64,000 nucleotides of DNA, taken from positions 23,771-87,770 of the forward strand of contig JAIELX010000046.1 in the NCBI GenBank assembly GCA_019752635.1, in the 5' to 3' direction. Position 1 is the stretch's first letter; each line of letters starts with the position of its first letter. Under the pieces are notes generated by a model. The model ran no database searches. It worked only from the letters and a program-made list of their open reading frames with translations, and was not told where the DNA came from. A program made the translations under genes and the position numbers. This document shows positions 26,396-35,251 of this stretch, one piece after another. Source of the stretch: Candidatus Obscuribacterales bacterium (lineage in GTDB: Bacteria; Cyanobacteriota; Vampirovibrionia; Obscuribacterales; Obscuribacteraceae).

Positions 26396-29215
26396 ATGAT
26401 GATCCGGAACGCGCGACAATGGAGCCAGGTTCAGACATGCCTATTGTCGATCAGCTTGGTCCTGCTCCTCAATCCGGTCTTGAACGTAAACGTTTGCGCA
26501 GCCGAAAGCGAGTCAGAGTTAACACAAAAAGTAGTCGAATGGGAAAACAAGTTAAGATCCGCGGACTCGTACACGAAGAAGTCTACAGAGACTTGCCTGG
26601 CTTACGCGCTCAATTCTCGCTCAGACTTCTACAACGAACATGCCAAGACCGACCTTGCCGAAGCAGACCTGAATCGCGCGGTTCAGCTAGATTCTGCACT
26701 GGGTCTTCCCTGGCGCGCTAGATTTTATATGAAGACTGGAAAAACTGAGCTGGCGGAGGCTGATTGGAATCGGGCCGTCGAACTCGAACCAAAAAAAAAT
26801 CTGGCGGATCGAGCGAAATTCTACGAGAAGGGTAAGAAGACGGAACTGGCGGAGGCCGATTGGAATCGTGCGGTTCAGCTCCAGCCCGAGTACTACCTAG
26901 ATGATCGCGCCGAGTTCTACGAAAAAATCGGCAAGTGGGAACTCGCGGAAGCTGATAGGAATCGCGCAGTGCAGCTTAAGCCAGAAGACTCTTACAACCG
27001 CAGTGATCGTGCGCGGCTCTACGAGAAACTCGGAAAGTTTGACCTTGCCGAGGCCGACTGGAATCATGCGGTGCAACTCCGCCCCGAAGACAGACTTCAG
27101 AGTCGAGCAGCGTTCTACGAGAAGATTGGCAAGATGGAACTCGCCGAGGCCGACCTGAATCGTGCTGTACAACTCAAGCCCGAAGAAAATCTTCGCGTGC
27201 GCTCAAGTTTCTACGAAAGGATTGGCAAGCTTGACCTTGCCGAAGCAGACTTGAATCGCGCGGTGCAACTCAAGTACGACGAATACGATTACTACCGTCG
27301 AGCAAAGTTTTACGAGAAGCGCGGAAATTTGGAGCTTGCAGAGGCGGACATGAATCGCGCAGTGCAGCTCGATCCCAAGTCTCGCCTTGACGCGCGCGCT
27401 GGATTCTATGAGAACGTCGGTAAGCTTTCTCTGGCGGAAGCGGACTTAATTCGTTACTCTTCACTGAATGTTGAGAATTCATCGGGACTTCTCAACCTTG
27501 CGAGGTTTTATGAGCAAACGGGCAAGAATGAGCTTGCTGAGGCAAATTTCAACAGAGCTGTTCAACTTTTCTGCAAGAGCGAATATCATGCAGGTTATTC
27601 CTACTCCGCGAGAGCTCGCTACTACGAAAAGCGCGGAAAGACAGAGCTTGCGGAGGCTGATTGGAATCGCGCAGTCGAACTCAAACACGACTCATCCTAT
27701 GTGTCCCAAAGGGCGGAATTCTATGAGCGTTTAGGAAAGTTTGATCTTGCCCTGCATGATCTTGATTCCATTTATGTTGATGGACGTAGCGCCTGCGCAC
27801 TTCAGAGAGCACTACTGCTCCTCCGAATGGGCAAAAAGGAATTGGCAGAAAGAGATCTCAAGGAAATCGTTAGCCTTCGCCCCAAAGGCTATGAACCAGA
27901 ATCTTTGACTTTGGCAAAATGCTACCTTGTCCTTGGTCAGCCCAATCTTGCCGTGGATTGCTTGAGTAAGTTTCGCCAGCTCACTAGCGACCGCGAATGG
28001 GTTCTGTCAATCGCTAATGATCGAATGAACAAACGAAAGGAAGCGGCAGATCTCTATTCTAAGTTTTTGGAGAAACGCCACGACTCCGCAAAGTCATACC
28101 AAAGTGCCGCTCAAGAGTGTGAATATGCGCGCCAACGCCTAATCGCCCTAGGTGTCAAACCCGCATACGGTCCGTTTCCGCTAGCAAGCAATTGCAAGCA
28201 GCCGCTTGCTGAAACGTTGCAATTGTCTTCGGCTCCAATGGTGGCATCGGCATCTTCGAGTTCCCGTCCAGCTCCATCTGCGGCCCAGCCCCATAGTATA
28301 GACGCCACTGAGATCAAGCCTTCAACCAAGACAATCAGAGATAAGTGGGCGCTTGTTGTTGGCGTAAGCAAATTTCACGATAAGCGAATTCCCCAGCTTC
28401 GATACTCGGCGAAAGATGCGAGAGACTTTCGCGACTTCCTGGTGAAGGAAGCGAATTTTGCGCCGGACCATGTGCGCCTTTTGCTCGACGAGAAGGCGAC
28501 AGAGCGGCGCGTGATGTCTGAGCTCGGCAACAAGTTTCTGGCTCGGGTGGCCAAACCCGATGATCTAATAGTGCTCTTCTTCTCGACGCACGGAAGCTCT
28601 GCCAAGGCAGATATCCGGGGGAAGAACTACATCGTTGCGTATGACAGTGATAGAGATGACCTCTATACGACGGGCATTGAAATGCAAAAAATAGTCGAAT
28701 CAATAGATGATCGAGTCATTAGTGGCCGAACCCTTCTGGTGCTCGATGCTTGTCACAGCGGCGCCACTACAAATGGTGCAAAGGCTATGGGGGATGGTGG
28801 AAATTTTGATGCGCAGGAACTGGCGCAGGGTTCGGGAAAATTGGTCATCTGCTCAAGCCAACCAGACCAGATATCGTGGGAGTCAACCCGTTATCAAAAC
28901 GGAATCTTCACGCGAAAGCTGCTGGAAGGGTTTAGATCGAATGGAAAAAATACCAAACTAGGTGATGCATTCAACGTTTTGCGATCAGCTGTCAGATCCG
29001 AAGCACAAGAAGACCATGCTGCAAAACAGGAGCCCGTACTAAAAAGCAAATGGGACGGCAACGACCTCTTGCTCTGCGCCCCTCCATCGGCGCCTCAGGC
29101 TCTTCCTGCGGCGGTGAAACAGATTCTTGAACCCGACAGCTCGTCCGCTCTGGCACCGCCTCTTCCCCCAACTACGACCCAAAAGCGTCCCACGAGAACA
29201 CCACTACGCAAGTAA
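26396..29215 (+). CDS. Exported long TPR-array caspase protein
   Basis: 939 residues; ATG 26396 follows GAGGAGA. A signal peptide is cleaved near VCAA-ES (residue ~38). Residues ~80-460 hold about twelve tandem 32-34-residue repeats with the consensus RAxFYEKxGKxELAEADxNR, followed by AVQL and Pro. Many copies are nearly identical, which suggests recent expansion. A Ser/Pro-rich linker precedes IRDKWALVVGVSKF and the caspase domain (~645-900) with His732 (FFSTHGSS) and Cys786 (VLDACHSGA). The Asp-Ala-Cys-His-Ser-Gly form is canonical for metacaspase-like enzymes. The tail is Pro/Arg-rich. It lies 64 bases after the DUF4384-caspase gene and could be in the same transcript. The TPR array is likely a protein-binding scaffold. 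Confidence 0.9.
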   Translation: MMIRNARQWSQVQTCLLSISLVLLLNPVLNVNVCAAESESELTQKVVEWENKLRSADSYTKKSTETCLAYALNSRSDFYNEHAKTDLAEADLNRAVQLDSALGLPWRARFYMKTGKTELAEADWNRAVELEPKKNLADRAKFYEKGKKTELAEADWNRAVQLQPEYYLDDRAEFYEKIGKWELAEADRNRAVQLKPEDSYNRSDRARLYEKLGKFDLAEADWNHAVQLRPEDRLQSRAAFYEKIGKMELAEADLNRAVQLKPEENLRVRSSFYERIGKLDLAEADLNRAVQLKYDEYDYYRRAKFYEKRGNLELAEADMNRAVQLDPKSRLDARAGFYENVGKLSLAEADLIRYSSLNVENSSGLLNLARFYEQTGKNELAEANFNRAVQLFCKSEYHAGYSYSARARYYEKRGKTELAEADWNRAVELKHDSSYVSQRAEFYERLGKFDLALHDLDSIYVDGRSACALQRALLLLRMGKKELAERDLKEIVSLRPKGYEPESLTLAKCYLVLGQPNLAVDCLSKFRQLTSDREWVLSIANDRMNKRKEAADLYSKFLEKRHDSAKSYQSAAQECEYARQRLIALGVKPAYGPFPLASNCKQPLAETLQLSSAPMVASASSSSRPAPSAAQPHSIDATEIKPSTKTIRDKWALVVGVSKFHDKRIPQLRYSAKDARDFRDFLVKEANFAPDHVRLLLDEKATERRVMSELGNKFLARVAKPDDLIVLFFSTHGSSAKADIRGKNYIVAYDSDRDDLYTTGIEMQKIVESIDDRVISGRTLLVLDACHSGATTNGAKAMGDGGNFDAQELAQGSGKLVICSSQPDQISWESTRYQNGIFTRKLLEGFRSNGKNTKLGDAFNVLRSAVRSEAQEDHAAKQEPVLKSKWDGNDLLLCAPPSAPQALPAAVKQILEPDSSSALAPPLPPTTTQKRPTRTPLRK
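26650..27760 (+). repeat. Tandem 32-34-codon TPR repeats
   Basis: About a dozen consecutive 96-102-base units carrying gaactcgcggaggc(c/t)ga-type cores, encoding ELAEADxNRAVQL. They are protein-coding tandem repeats, in frame throughout; copy-number change would not shift the frame. Confidence 0.85.
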
Positions 29216-29291
29216 CATCATCATAGGTGGAGTGCTGCCCTCTAGGCATTTGCATCGACCAATTAGAATCTGAATATGGGGTCTTCACTCT

Positions 29292-30809
29292 ATGACTTTT
29301 GACAACAGAGCTTCTTCCTCGTCAGCAGCGATAACTCGCACTAGCATGCCAATTGAGAGGAAACAGACGACGCAGTTTTGGACGGTGAGGGGACTCTGTT
29401 TATTGACGCTGCTGATGTTTTCATTGAGTGCGATGGAACCATGCGGTGCAGAGGTTACAGGATGGACTCGGTACTACAAGGAGTGGAAGAAGTGCTTCGA
29501 CGTCGGCGATTTTAAGGGCGCAGTGGAAGTAGCCACCCGCGAATTGGAGAAGCATCCGCGATCGTTTGGTGCCTTAAGTCTCAGAGGCCAGACATACATG
29601 GAGCTTGAGGAGTATCAAAAGGCCTTGGACGATGCGAATGCAAAAATGGGAATCAAAGAAGAGCATTTCCTAACCATGTCAAATCACTTGGACAAGGCAG
29701 AGGCTCTAATTGGATTAAAATCCTGGGAGGAAGCGCTTCGAGAATTAAGGCTTTATCAAAGTGATGCTGGAGAGCATGTAATCGGAGAACTCCCAATCAA
29801 AATGCAGCTCTGCCGCGACAAGATTGCAGCGAAGAACGAACCTCCCGCCAAAGAACTGGACATAAAAGCGTTGGCGCAACAACTTGCCGCAGTCATGGAG
29901 GAAAAGCAGAAGGCAAAGGCTCAGGAAAACTCAGCAGTAGCAGAAGTGACGCCACAAGCTGATGCTAAGCCCGTAAACCGGCCGGTAAGAGATAAGTGGG
30001 CGCTTGTAATTGGTGTCAGCAAGTTTCAGGACAAGACCATTCCCGAGTTGCGCTTTGCTGCGAAAGATGCAGAAGACTTTAGCAAGTTTCTTGTGAACAA
30101 CGCGAACTTCTCCAAGGATCACGTTCGCTTGCTTACCAATGAATCCGCAACTCAAAGACGCATCCTGGATGAACTCGGCGATAAGTTTCTACCGCGTGTG
30201 GTCAAGCCTGATGACTTGGTTGTTATCTATTTCTCCAGTCATGGAAGTCCGAGCCGTTCAGATGTTCGAGGAAAGAATTTCTTGATTGCTCACGACAGCG
30301 AGAAGAGAAACCTGTATGCAAGTGGAATCGAAATGCAGCAACTGTCTGACGTGATTAAGGACCGGGTGCAATCTGATCGCGTACTACTTGTTCTGGACGC
30401 ATGCCACAGTGGGGCCACCACTCCGGGAGAGAAAGGCGGCGAGTCCGATGCCAATTTCAATTTGCAGGCAATCCCACTGGGCAGCGGGCAGACGGTTATC
30501 TGTTCTAGCAAGGCAGAAGAACGCTCATGGGAAAGCAAACGGTACGAGAATGGTGTTTTTACAAAACGGTTGATGCAAGCGCTCATACAGGATGGTGAGC
30601 AAACGACTATCGATAAGGCGTATTCTCACTTGAGCAAGCAAGTTGAGGATGAAGTACAGCAGGATCAAGCAGCCAAGCAGACACCTGTATTTCGCAGCAC
30701 CTGGAAGGGGAACAATCTCATGCTCTGTACACCGCCCGCAGCCCCGGAACCGATGCCTGACGCAGTCCGTTCACTTCTCGCTCCCGAACGTTGTGAGTCC
30801 CGAAAGTGA
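29292..30809 (+). CDS. Exported TPR-caspase protein (twin 1)
   Basis: 505 residues, ATG 29292 (another ATG at 29346 is possible). A basic N-region and a hydrophobic segment (~34-52) end near PCGAEV. TPR helices fill ~55-190, and a Lys/Gln-rich helix (ALAQQLAAVMEEKQKAKAQ) leads to PVNRPVRDKWAL. The caspase domain (~235-485) has His317 (YFSSHGSPS) and Cys371 (VLDACHSGA). From residue ~225 to ~480 it is identical to the next gene product except one Ser/Thr change, while the DNA differs at many third positions. It lies 76 bases after the previous caspase gene on the same strand. The N-terminal TPR halves of the twins are only moderately alike, so the shared part is the protease unit. Confidence 0.9.
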   Translation: MTFDNRASSSSAAITRTSMPIERKQTTQFWTVRGLCLLTLLMFSLSAMEPCGAEVTGWTRYYKEWKKCFDVGDFKGAVEVATRELEKHPRSFGALSLRGQTYMELEEYQKALDDANAKMGIKEEHFLTMSNHLDKAEALIGLKSWEEALRELRLYQSDAGEHVIGELPIKMQLCRDKIAAKNEPPAKELDIKALAQQLAAVMEEKQKAKAQENSAVAEVTPQADAKPVNRPVRDKWALVIGVSKFQDKTIPELRFAAKDAEDFSKFLVNNANFSKDHVRLLTNESATQRRILDELGDKFLPRVVKPDDLVVIYFSSHGSPSRSDVRGKNFLIAHDSEKRNLYASGIEMQQLSDVIKDRVQSDRVLLVLDACHSGATTPGEKGGESDANFNLQAIPLGSGQTVICSSKAEERSWESKRYENGVFTKRLMQALIQDGEQTTIDKAYSHLSKQVEDEVQQDQAAKQTPVFRSTWKGNNLMLCTPPAAPEPMPDAVRSLLAPERCESRK

Positions 30810-30891
30810 GGGTCGTATGAACATTTTATGGTATGGACTGATTCGGAGGAGCCGCTGGAGTATGAATCCTTCTACGCGCGTCTAATCTCCC

Positions 30892-32364
30892 GTGTCGCTA
30901 GTGCTGTGCCTACTCGCGGTTGGTTCTTTCACTCCTATGTCCTGCGCAAGCAGCCTTTTGGAACTCCAGCAAATGGTTGTTGATGGTCGATGCGAAGAAG
31001 CAATAGCGCAGCTCGACAAACGTATCGCTAAATCCCCGAAAGACCCGTTTCTTCTCTATAATCGAGGACAAGCGTATCTAGGAATAAAGAAATACCAACA
31101 AGCCATGACTGATTTTGAGCTTTGCACTGGCCTCATCGCAGAAGGTCTGGGAGCGAAAGAACCGTCCACGAGGAGAAAGATGGGAGCGCAGTGCATTCTC
31201 TACAAAGGAGTATGTCTAAAGGAATTAGGACGTAGTAATGATGCAGAGTCGGCATTTCGTTTAGCCTTCGAGCAATTTCCCACCATGGAGGAGGAGTGGG
31301 AACGGTCGTCGAAGCTCCTTCAAGAACCCGCCCTAACGTTGGTCACCGAAATGCTTGTACTAGTTAAAAAGGCGAAGGCTCAACTGGCAAGCAATGACAG
31401 CAAACCATCACTGGATGTTCAGGCGCTCGCTCAACAAATTGCAGCCGTTATGAAAGAGAAGCAAAAAGCAGAGCAACAACCACTTTCGACTTCAGCCGGG
31501 GCGACTCCACCTGTTGATGCGAAGCCGGTGAACAGACCGGTGAGAGATAAGTGGGCGCTTGTGATTGGAGTCAGCAAGTTTCAGGACAAGACCATTCCCG
31601 AGTTGCGATTTGCTGCGAAGGATGCCGAAGACTTTAGCAAGTTTCTTGTGAATAACGCGAATTTTTCGAAGGATCATGTTCGTTTGCTCACCAATGAGTC
31701 TGCAACACAACGACGCATCCTGGATGAACTCGGCGACAAGTTTCTACCGCGTGTGGTCAAGCCCGATGACCTAGTAGTAATCTACTTCTCTAGCCATGGC
31801 AGTCCAAGCCGATCCGATGTTCGCGGAAAGAATTTCTTGATTGCGCATGATAGCGAGAAAAGAAATTTGTATGCAAGTGGAATCGAGATGCAGCAACTTT
31901 CTGACGTAATTAAAGATCGCGTTCAATCTGATCGCGTTCTTCTTGTCTTGGACGCGTGCCACAGTGGTGCCACCACTCCCGGCGAAAAGGGCGGAGAGAC
32001 CGATGCCAATTTCAATTTGCAGGCAATTCCACTGGGTAGCGGGCAGACGGTTATCTGTTCTAGCAAAGCAGAAGAACGCTCATGGGAAAGCAAGCGGTAC
32101 GAAAACGGCGTATTCACAAAACGGCTGATGCAAGCGCTCATACAGGATGGCGAGCAAACTACTATCGATAAAGCATATTCGCATTTGAGCAAGCAAGTTG
32201 AGGATGAGGTTCAGCAGGATCAAGCGGCCAAACAGACACCAGTTTTTCGCAGCACCTGGAAGGGCAACAACCTCATGCTCTGCACACCCGCCGCATCGCC
32301 GGAGCCACTGCCAGACGCAGTCCGTTCACTTCTCGCACCGGACACCCAGAGCAAATCGAAGTAG
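30892..32364 (+). CDS. TPR-caspase protein (twin 2), signal sequence start interrupted by an in-frame TAA
   Basis: 490 residues if started at GTG 30892, which has no ribosome-binding site and leaves a signal sequence without its basic N-region (LVLCLLAVGSFTPMSCASS). In the same frame, ATG 30862 lies 11 bases after GGAGGA and would give MNPSTRV, then TAA (30883-30885), then SPVSLVLCLLAV. A nonsense change may therefore separate a natural start from the gene. TPR units fill ~20-150, then a Lys/Gln-rich helix, PVNRPVRDKWAL and the caspase domain with His302 (YFSSHGSPS) and Cys356 (VLDACHSGA). The protease half is intact and conserved. It is the last gene of the caspase run and converges with the minus-strand gene at 32549. 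Expression and export are uncertain. Confidence 0.8.
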   Translation: MSLVLCLLAVGSFTPMSCASSLLELQQMVVDGRCEEAIAQLDKRIAKSPKDPFLLYNRGQAYLGIKKYQQAMTDFELCTGLIAEGLGAKEPSTRRKMGAQCILYKGVCLKELGRSNDAESAFRLAFEQFPTMEEEWERSSKLLQEPALTLVTEMLVLVKKAKAQLASNDSKPSLDVQALAQQIAAVMKEKQKAEQQPLSTSAGATPPVDAKPVNRPVRDKWALVIGVSKFQDKTIPELRFAAKDAEDFSKFLVNNANFSKDHVRLLTNESATQRRILDELGDKFLPRVVKPDDLVVIYFSSHGSPSRSDVRGKNFLIAHDSEKRNLYASGIEMQQLSDVIKDRVQSDRVLLVLDACHSGATTPGEKGGETDANFNLQAIPLGSGQTVICSSKAEERSWESKRYENGVFTKRLMQALIQDGEQTTIDKAYSHLSKQVEDEVQQDQAAKQTPVFRSTWKGNNLMLCTPAASPEPLPDAVRSLLAPDTQSKSK

Positions 32365-32548
32365 CCCGAATATTCGGCAGTTTTGCACATACGCGATTGA
32401 CAGCGCCCCTTTGCGCCATATTGACGCAACAAAGAGACCGACGCCACGGCTATTCCTGAAGTAAGACCGCCAGTACCAGAGGCAGAAAACTTTCGCCCGC
32501 CATGGTTGAAGTACTTCCTCCCGAGGGGGGCTTAACCAAAGCAATTCA

Positions 32549-34690
32549 TTACGGAAGGCTCTTCTTGAGCGCCTCAGCTTTCTCTTGTTGATTGTTGCGC
32601 TCGAGGAACTTGGCATAAGCCAAAACTGTTAGTCGTTGATCCGACTCACTTTTGGACAACCCAAGGGCCTTATTGAATAACGCGTCGGCCTCACCGTTCT
32701 TGTCTCTGTGCGCTAGATTTTCAGCCAATTGAACACGCGCTGCGACGGAATTTCCTCTAGGTGAGGCGTCTGCTAATTGCAATCGCTTCTCAAGCAGCGG
32801 TGCAGCATCATCGTGGCGTTCTCGCCTGGTGAGAAAAGCAGCGGTCGCAGACAAACTCTCTTGCTGCCAGTGCTTATCGCCAGTTTGCTCTGCCAGACCT
32901 GCGGCCTTGCCTAACAACTCTTCTGTCTTTTGAAAGTTGCCCTTGGTCTCGTGCAAGTCGGCCAACTGAGTGACTCTAGAAAATGAACGAAAGGTGTCGT
33001 CTCTTTCCTTACCGTGCGCCTGCGCTAAGTCCGCGAGTTGAGTAAGCAGGCGTTCTGAGCGATCCAGATCTGGCGCGGTCCCTCGTCGCCCCATTCGATT
33101 ATTTGCCATGTTCTCAGCAATCAGAATAGGATTAGCATCCTTAAGCCCCTCTTTCCCTCCTCGCAGCGCTTCCCTGTATCCTTTTTCGTCTTTCTGAAGC
33201 ACTTGCAATGCTGTAGTAACCGCCTCTTCGGCCTTTTGAAAAGAGCGTCCGGAAATGTGTTTATCCGCAAGATTGCTTCCTACTACAGCCAGAATGCCGC
33301 GCTCGCTTTCGGGCAATTGCTTAGCGGTGTTGAATGCCGTTTCAAATGTTTTGATAGAGGCGGCGTCTTTGCCGGCCAACGCTTGCGTTTTTGCGAGTTC
33401 GTTGAGTGCTTGCACGCTAGGAGCGCTCACCTCGCCGTTGTGTTGCTCTGCAATTTTTACGGCTCGTTGTTGTAGCTGCATTGCCTCATCGAGTCGCTTT
33501 GACTCGACGAAATGCTCAGCTGTTCGCTGAAGAGTCGGTATCAAGTCGGGATGATCTTTTCCGAGTCGCGACTCTTGAGACTGAATTGTATGAGTGGGCG
33601 GATATAGGAGTAAGTGGTCATATCGCGATGCCCGAGACTCTTCCAGAGCCTTCAGTACCGTTGATTTTGACATGTCTATCGCCGCTGATGTTTTCATCTC
33701 GCGAGCGAGTAGTCTTTCCGGTTCGTCATGTGATCTTAGCGAATCAAGGTTTGCTTCGAAAGTGGCAACACCACCCTTGGTGCCCCACTCTTCCTTAAGC
33801 AGCTGACCTGCTGTTGGGCTATCCCCAAAGACCTTTCTATCTTCTAAATGATTGGAGCCAACCACAAATACTACTTTTGATTTGGGATCAGACTTCAAGA
33901 CTTCGGATACCTCGTTGGCCATATGCTTGTCGCGTTGCGCTACATTTTCGGCGGGTAAACTGCCGACCCTAACTGAGTTGTCCCTGTCGTCGTCTACGGC
34001 AACAACTTTCAAGCCCGCTGCGCGAGCCTCTTTCATCATCAATAATAGATCGTCATTCTGTCTTACTCTGTTGTGGCGGCCCATAAAAGCTTCTTTGAAC
34101 TCAGCATCGCTGGTCTTACCCGACAGAAAATTGTCGAGGTCAGGTTGCAGCGATTTGTTTACTTCAACGGCCAGGTGCGTAACGCCGTTGTCGGCGAACT
34201 TGGTCAAAAGAGCGCGAGTGTCGTCGCGAAGACCATTCAGATCGTAGTGCGTTTCTCCCAACCCCGTAACTCTGTTTGCTTTCACAGCATCCAGAATGGC
34301 ATCTTGCGTATTGCGCCCTAGCTCCGAAATTTCTGTTTTTACTTCTTTGATTTTCTCGGGAGAAAGCTTCTCTAGTCTCTTCAGTTCTGATTCAGTCGGC
34401 TCTGTTGAGTTAAAGATGCGCTTTTGATGCGGGACTTCGCCTGCGGATGCGGTGGCAGCATCGCGCTTCTCCTCTTTCTCTTTCTCTTTCTCTTTCTCGC
34501 CCGCCTTTGCGTCATCTGATGAAAAAAGCGAGAAGCCCGAAAGAATAGCTTCCGCAGCGGCGTTCGTGCTTCTCCCTTTGAGATCGCCGACAGACTTGAG
34601 CAGAGCGCTACTGTCAAAGGTTGGCTCGGCCGCACTCTTCAGCGCTGAGCTCTCAACATCATCACCTAATTTTTCCGCTGAATCGGCCAA
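32549..34690 (-). CDS. ChaN/erythromycin-esterase-like domain fused to TPR array
   Basis: 713 residues from TTG 34690, supported by AAGGGAG eight bases upstream. No signal peptide is seen, so it is probably cytoplasmic. Residues ~65-76 are an EKEKEKEKEEK run. Residues ~115-345 resemble the EreA/ChaN/TraB-like superfamily: VTGLGETHYD (~141-150), HLAVEV, GLKVVAVDDDRD, AQRDKHMANEV and VVFVVGSNHLED. The GExH and GSNH motifs are the conserved histidine-bearing sites. Residues ~380-713 are TPR-type helices. ChaN proteins bind haem and erythromycin esterases hydrolyse macrolides; which, if either, applies here cannot be decided. It converges with the caspase twins and lies 133 bases downstream of the EamA gene. 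Confidence 0.75.
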   Translation of the reverse strand: MADSAEKLGDDVESSALKSAAEPTFDSSALLKSVGDLKGRSTNAAAEAILSGFSLFSSDDAKAGEKEKEKEKEEKRDAATASAGEVPHQKRIFNSTEPTESELKRLEKLSPEKIKEVKTEISELGRNTQDAILDAVKANRVTGLGETHYDLNGLRDDTRALLTKFADNGVTHLAVEVNKSLQPDLDNFLSGKTSDAEFKEAFMGRHNRVRQNDDLLLMMKEARAAGLKVVAVDDDRDNSVRVGSLPAENVAQRDKHMANEVSEVLKSDPKSKVVFVVGSNHLEDRKVFGDSPTAGQLLKEEWGTKGGVATFEANLDSLRSHDEPERLLAREMKTSAAIDMSKSTVLKALEESRASRYDHLLLYPPTHTIQSQESRLGKDHPDLIPTLQRTAEHFVESKRLDEAMQLQQRAVKIAEQHNGEVSAPSVQALNELAKTQALAGKDAASIKTFETAFNTAKQLPESERGILAVVGSNLADKHISGRSFQKAEEAVTTALQVLQKDEKGYREALRGGKEGLKDANPILIAENMANNRMGRRGTAPDLDRSERLLTQLADLAQAHGKERDDTFRSFSRVTQLADLHETKGNFQKTEELLGKAAGLAEQTGDKHWQQESLSATAAFLTRRERHDDAAPLLEKRLQLADASPRGNSVAARVQLAENLAHRDKNGEADALFNKALGLSKSESDQRLTVLAYAKFLERNNQQEKAEALKKSLP

Positions 34691-34823
34691 TGGTTGAACT
34701 CCCTTGCCGTTGCACGATACAACAGCAAGCGTGACCCCATCGTGACCGGCAATATGCTTCTACGGTCCCGCGCATAGGCTTGTTGACCGGCTAGTCTAAA
34801 CATCGTAGAGCACCGCATCCACT

Positions 34824-35246
34824 TTAGCCTTTGGTGACCAAAAGTGCGCCCCCGACAATTAGCGCCAAACCAAGAACAACAGTTAGCGAGACTTTCTCGC
34901 CCAGAAGGAGCCATGCCAACACTGCAGTCACCACAAGACTCAAGCGATCGATTGAAGCCACGCGCGAAGCATCGCCTTCCTTTAGAGCTTCGAAAAAGAA
35001 GAGCCACGAGAGCGCGCCAGCAAGCCCGGCAAGGGCAACGAAAAGCCAGCTCTTGGCGGGAATGGTGCCTAGTTGCGATATCGGTCCACGACTGCACATA
35101 ACTACTACTAGAAACGCGGACATGATCAGCGATCGCGCAGTGGTGGCAATGGAGGAGTCGATATCCTTCACGCCGATTTTGCCAAATATGCCCGTCAGCC
35201 CTGCGAATACCGCGGAGAGGCCAGCGCATATCAGCCACTTTTCCAA
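34824..35246 (-). CDS. EamA-type small multidrug/metabolite transporter (single half)
   Basis: 140 residues, TTG 35246 preceded by AAGG eight bases upstream, within six bases of the methyltransferase stop. Five hydrophobic segments (~3-22, ~33-52, ~66-86, ~95-114, ~118-137) match one EamA repeat; most EamA proteins have two, so this would act as a dimer. The motif WLLLGEKVSLTVVLGLALIVGG is characteristic of the C-terminal part of the EamA domain. It is transcribed after the methyltransferase gene. Substrate unknown. Confidence 0.82.
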   Translation of the reverse strand: MEKWLICAGLSAVFAGLTGIFGKIGVKDIDSSIATTARSLIMSAFLVVVMCSRGPISQLGTIPAKSWLFVALAGLAGALSWLFFFEALKEGDASRVASIDRLSLVVTAVLAWLLLGEKVSLTVVLGLALIVGGALLVTKG

Positions 35247-35251
35247 AGCAT

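Noticed and set aside
26377..26721. 114-codon frame overlapping the start of the TPR-array caspase
   Set aside because: Out-of-frame shadow; the real start at 26396 has GAGGAGA and a signal peptide.
26650..27760. CRISPR-like spaced repeats
   Set aside because: Units are in-frame coding TPR repeats without constant repeat/variable spacer structure.
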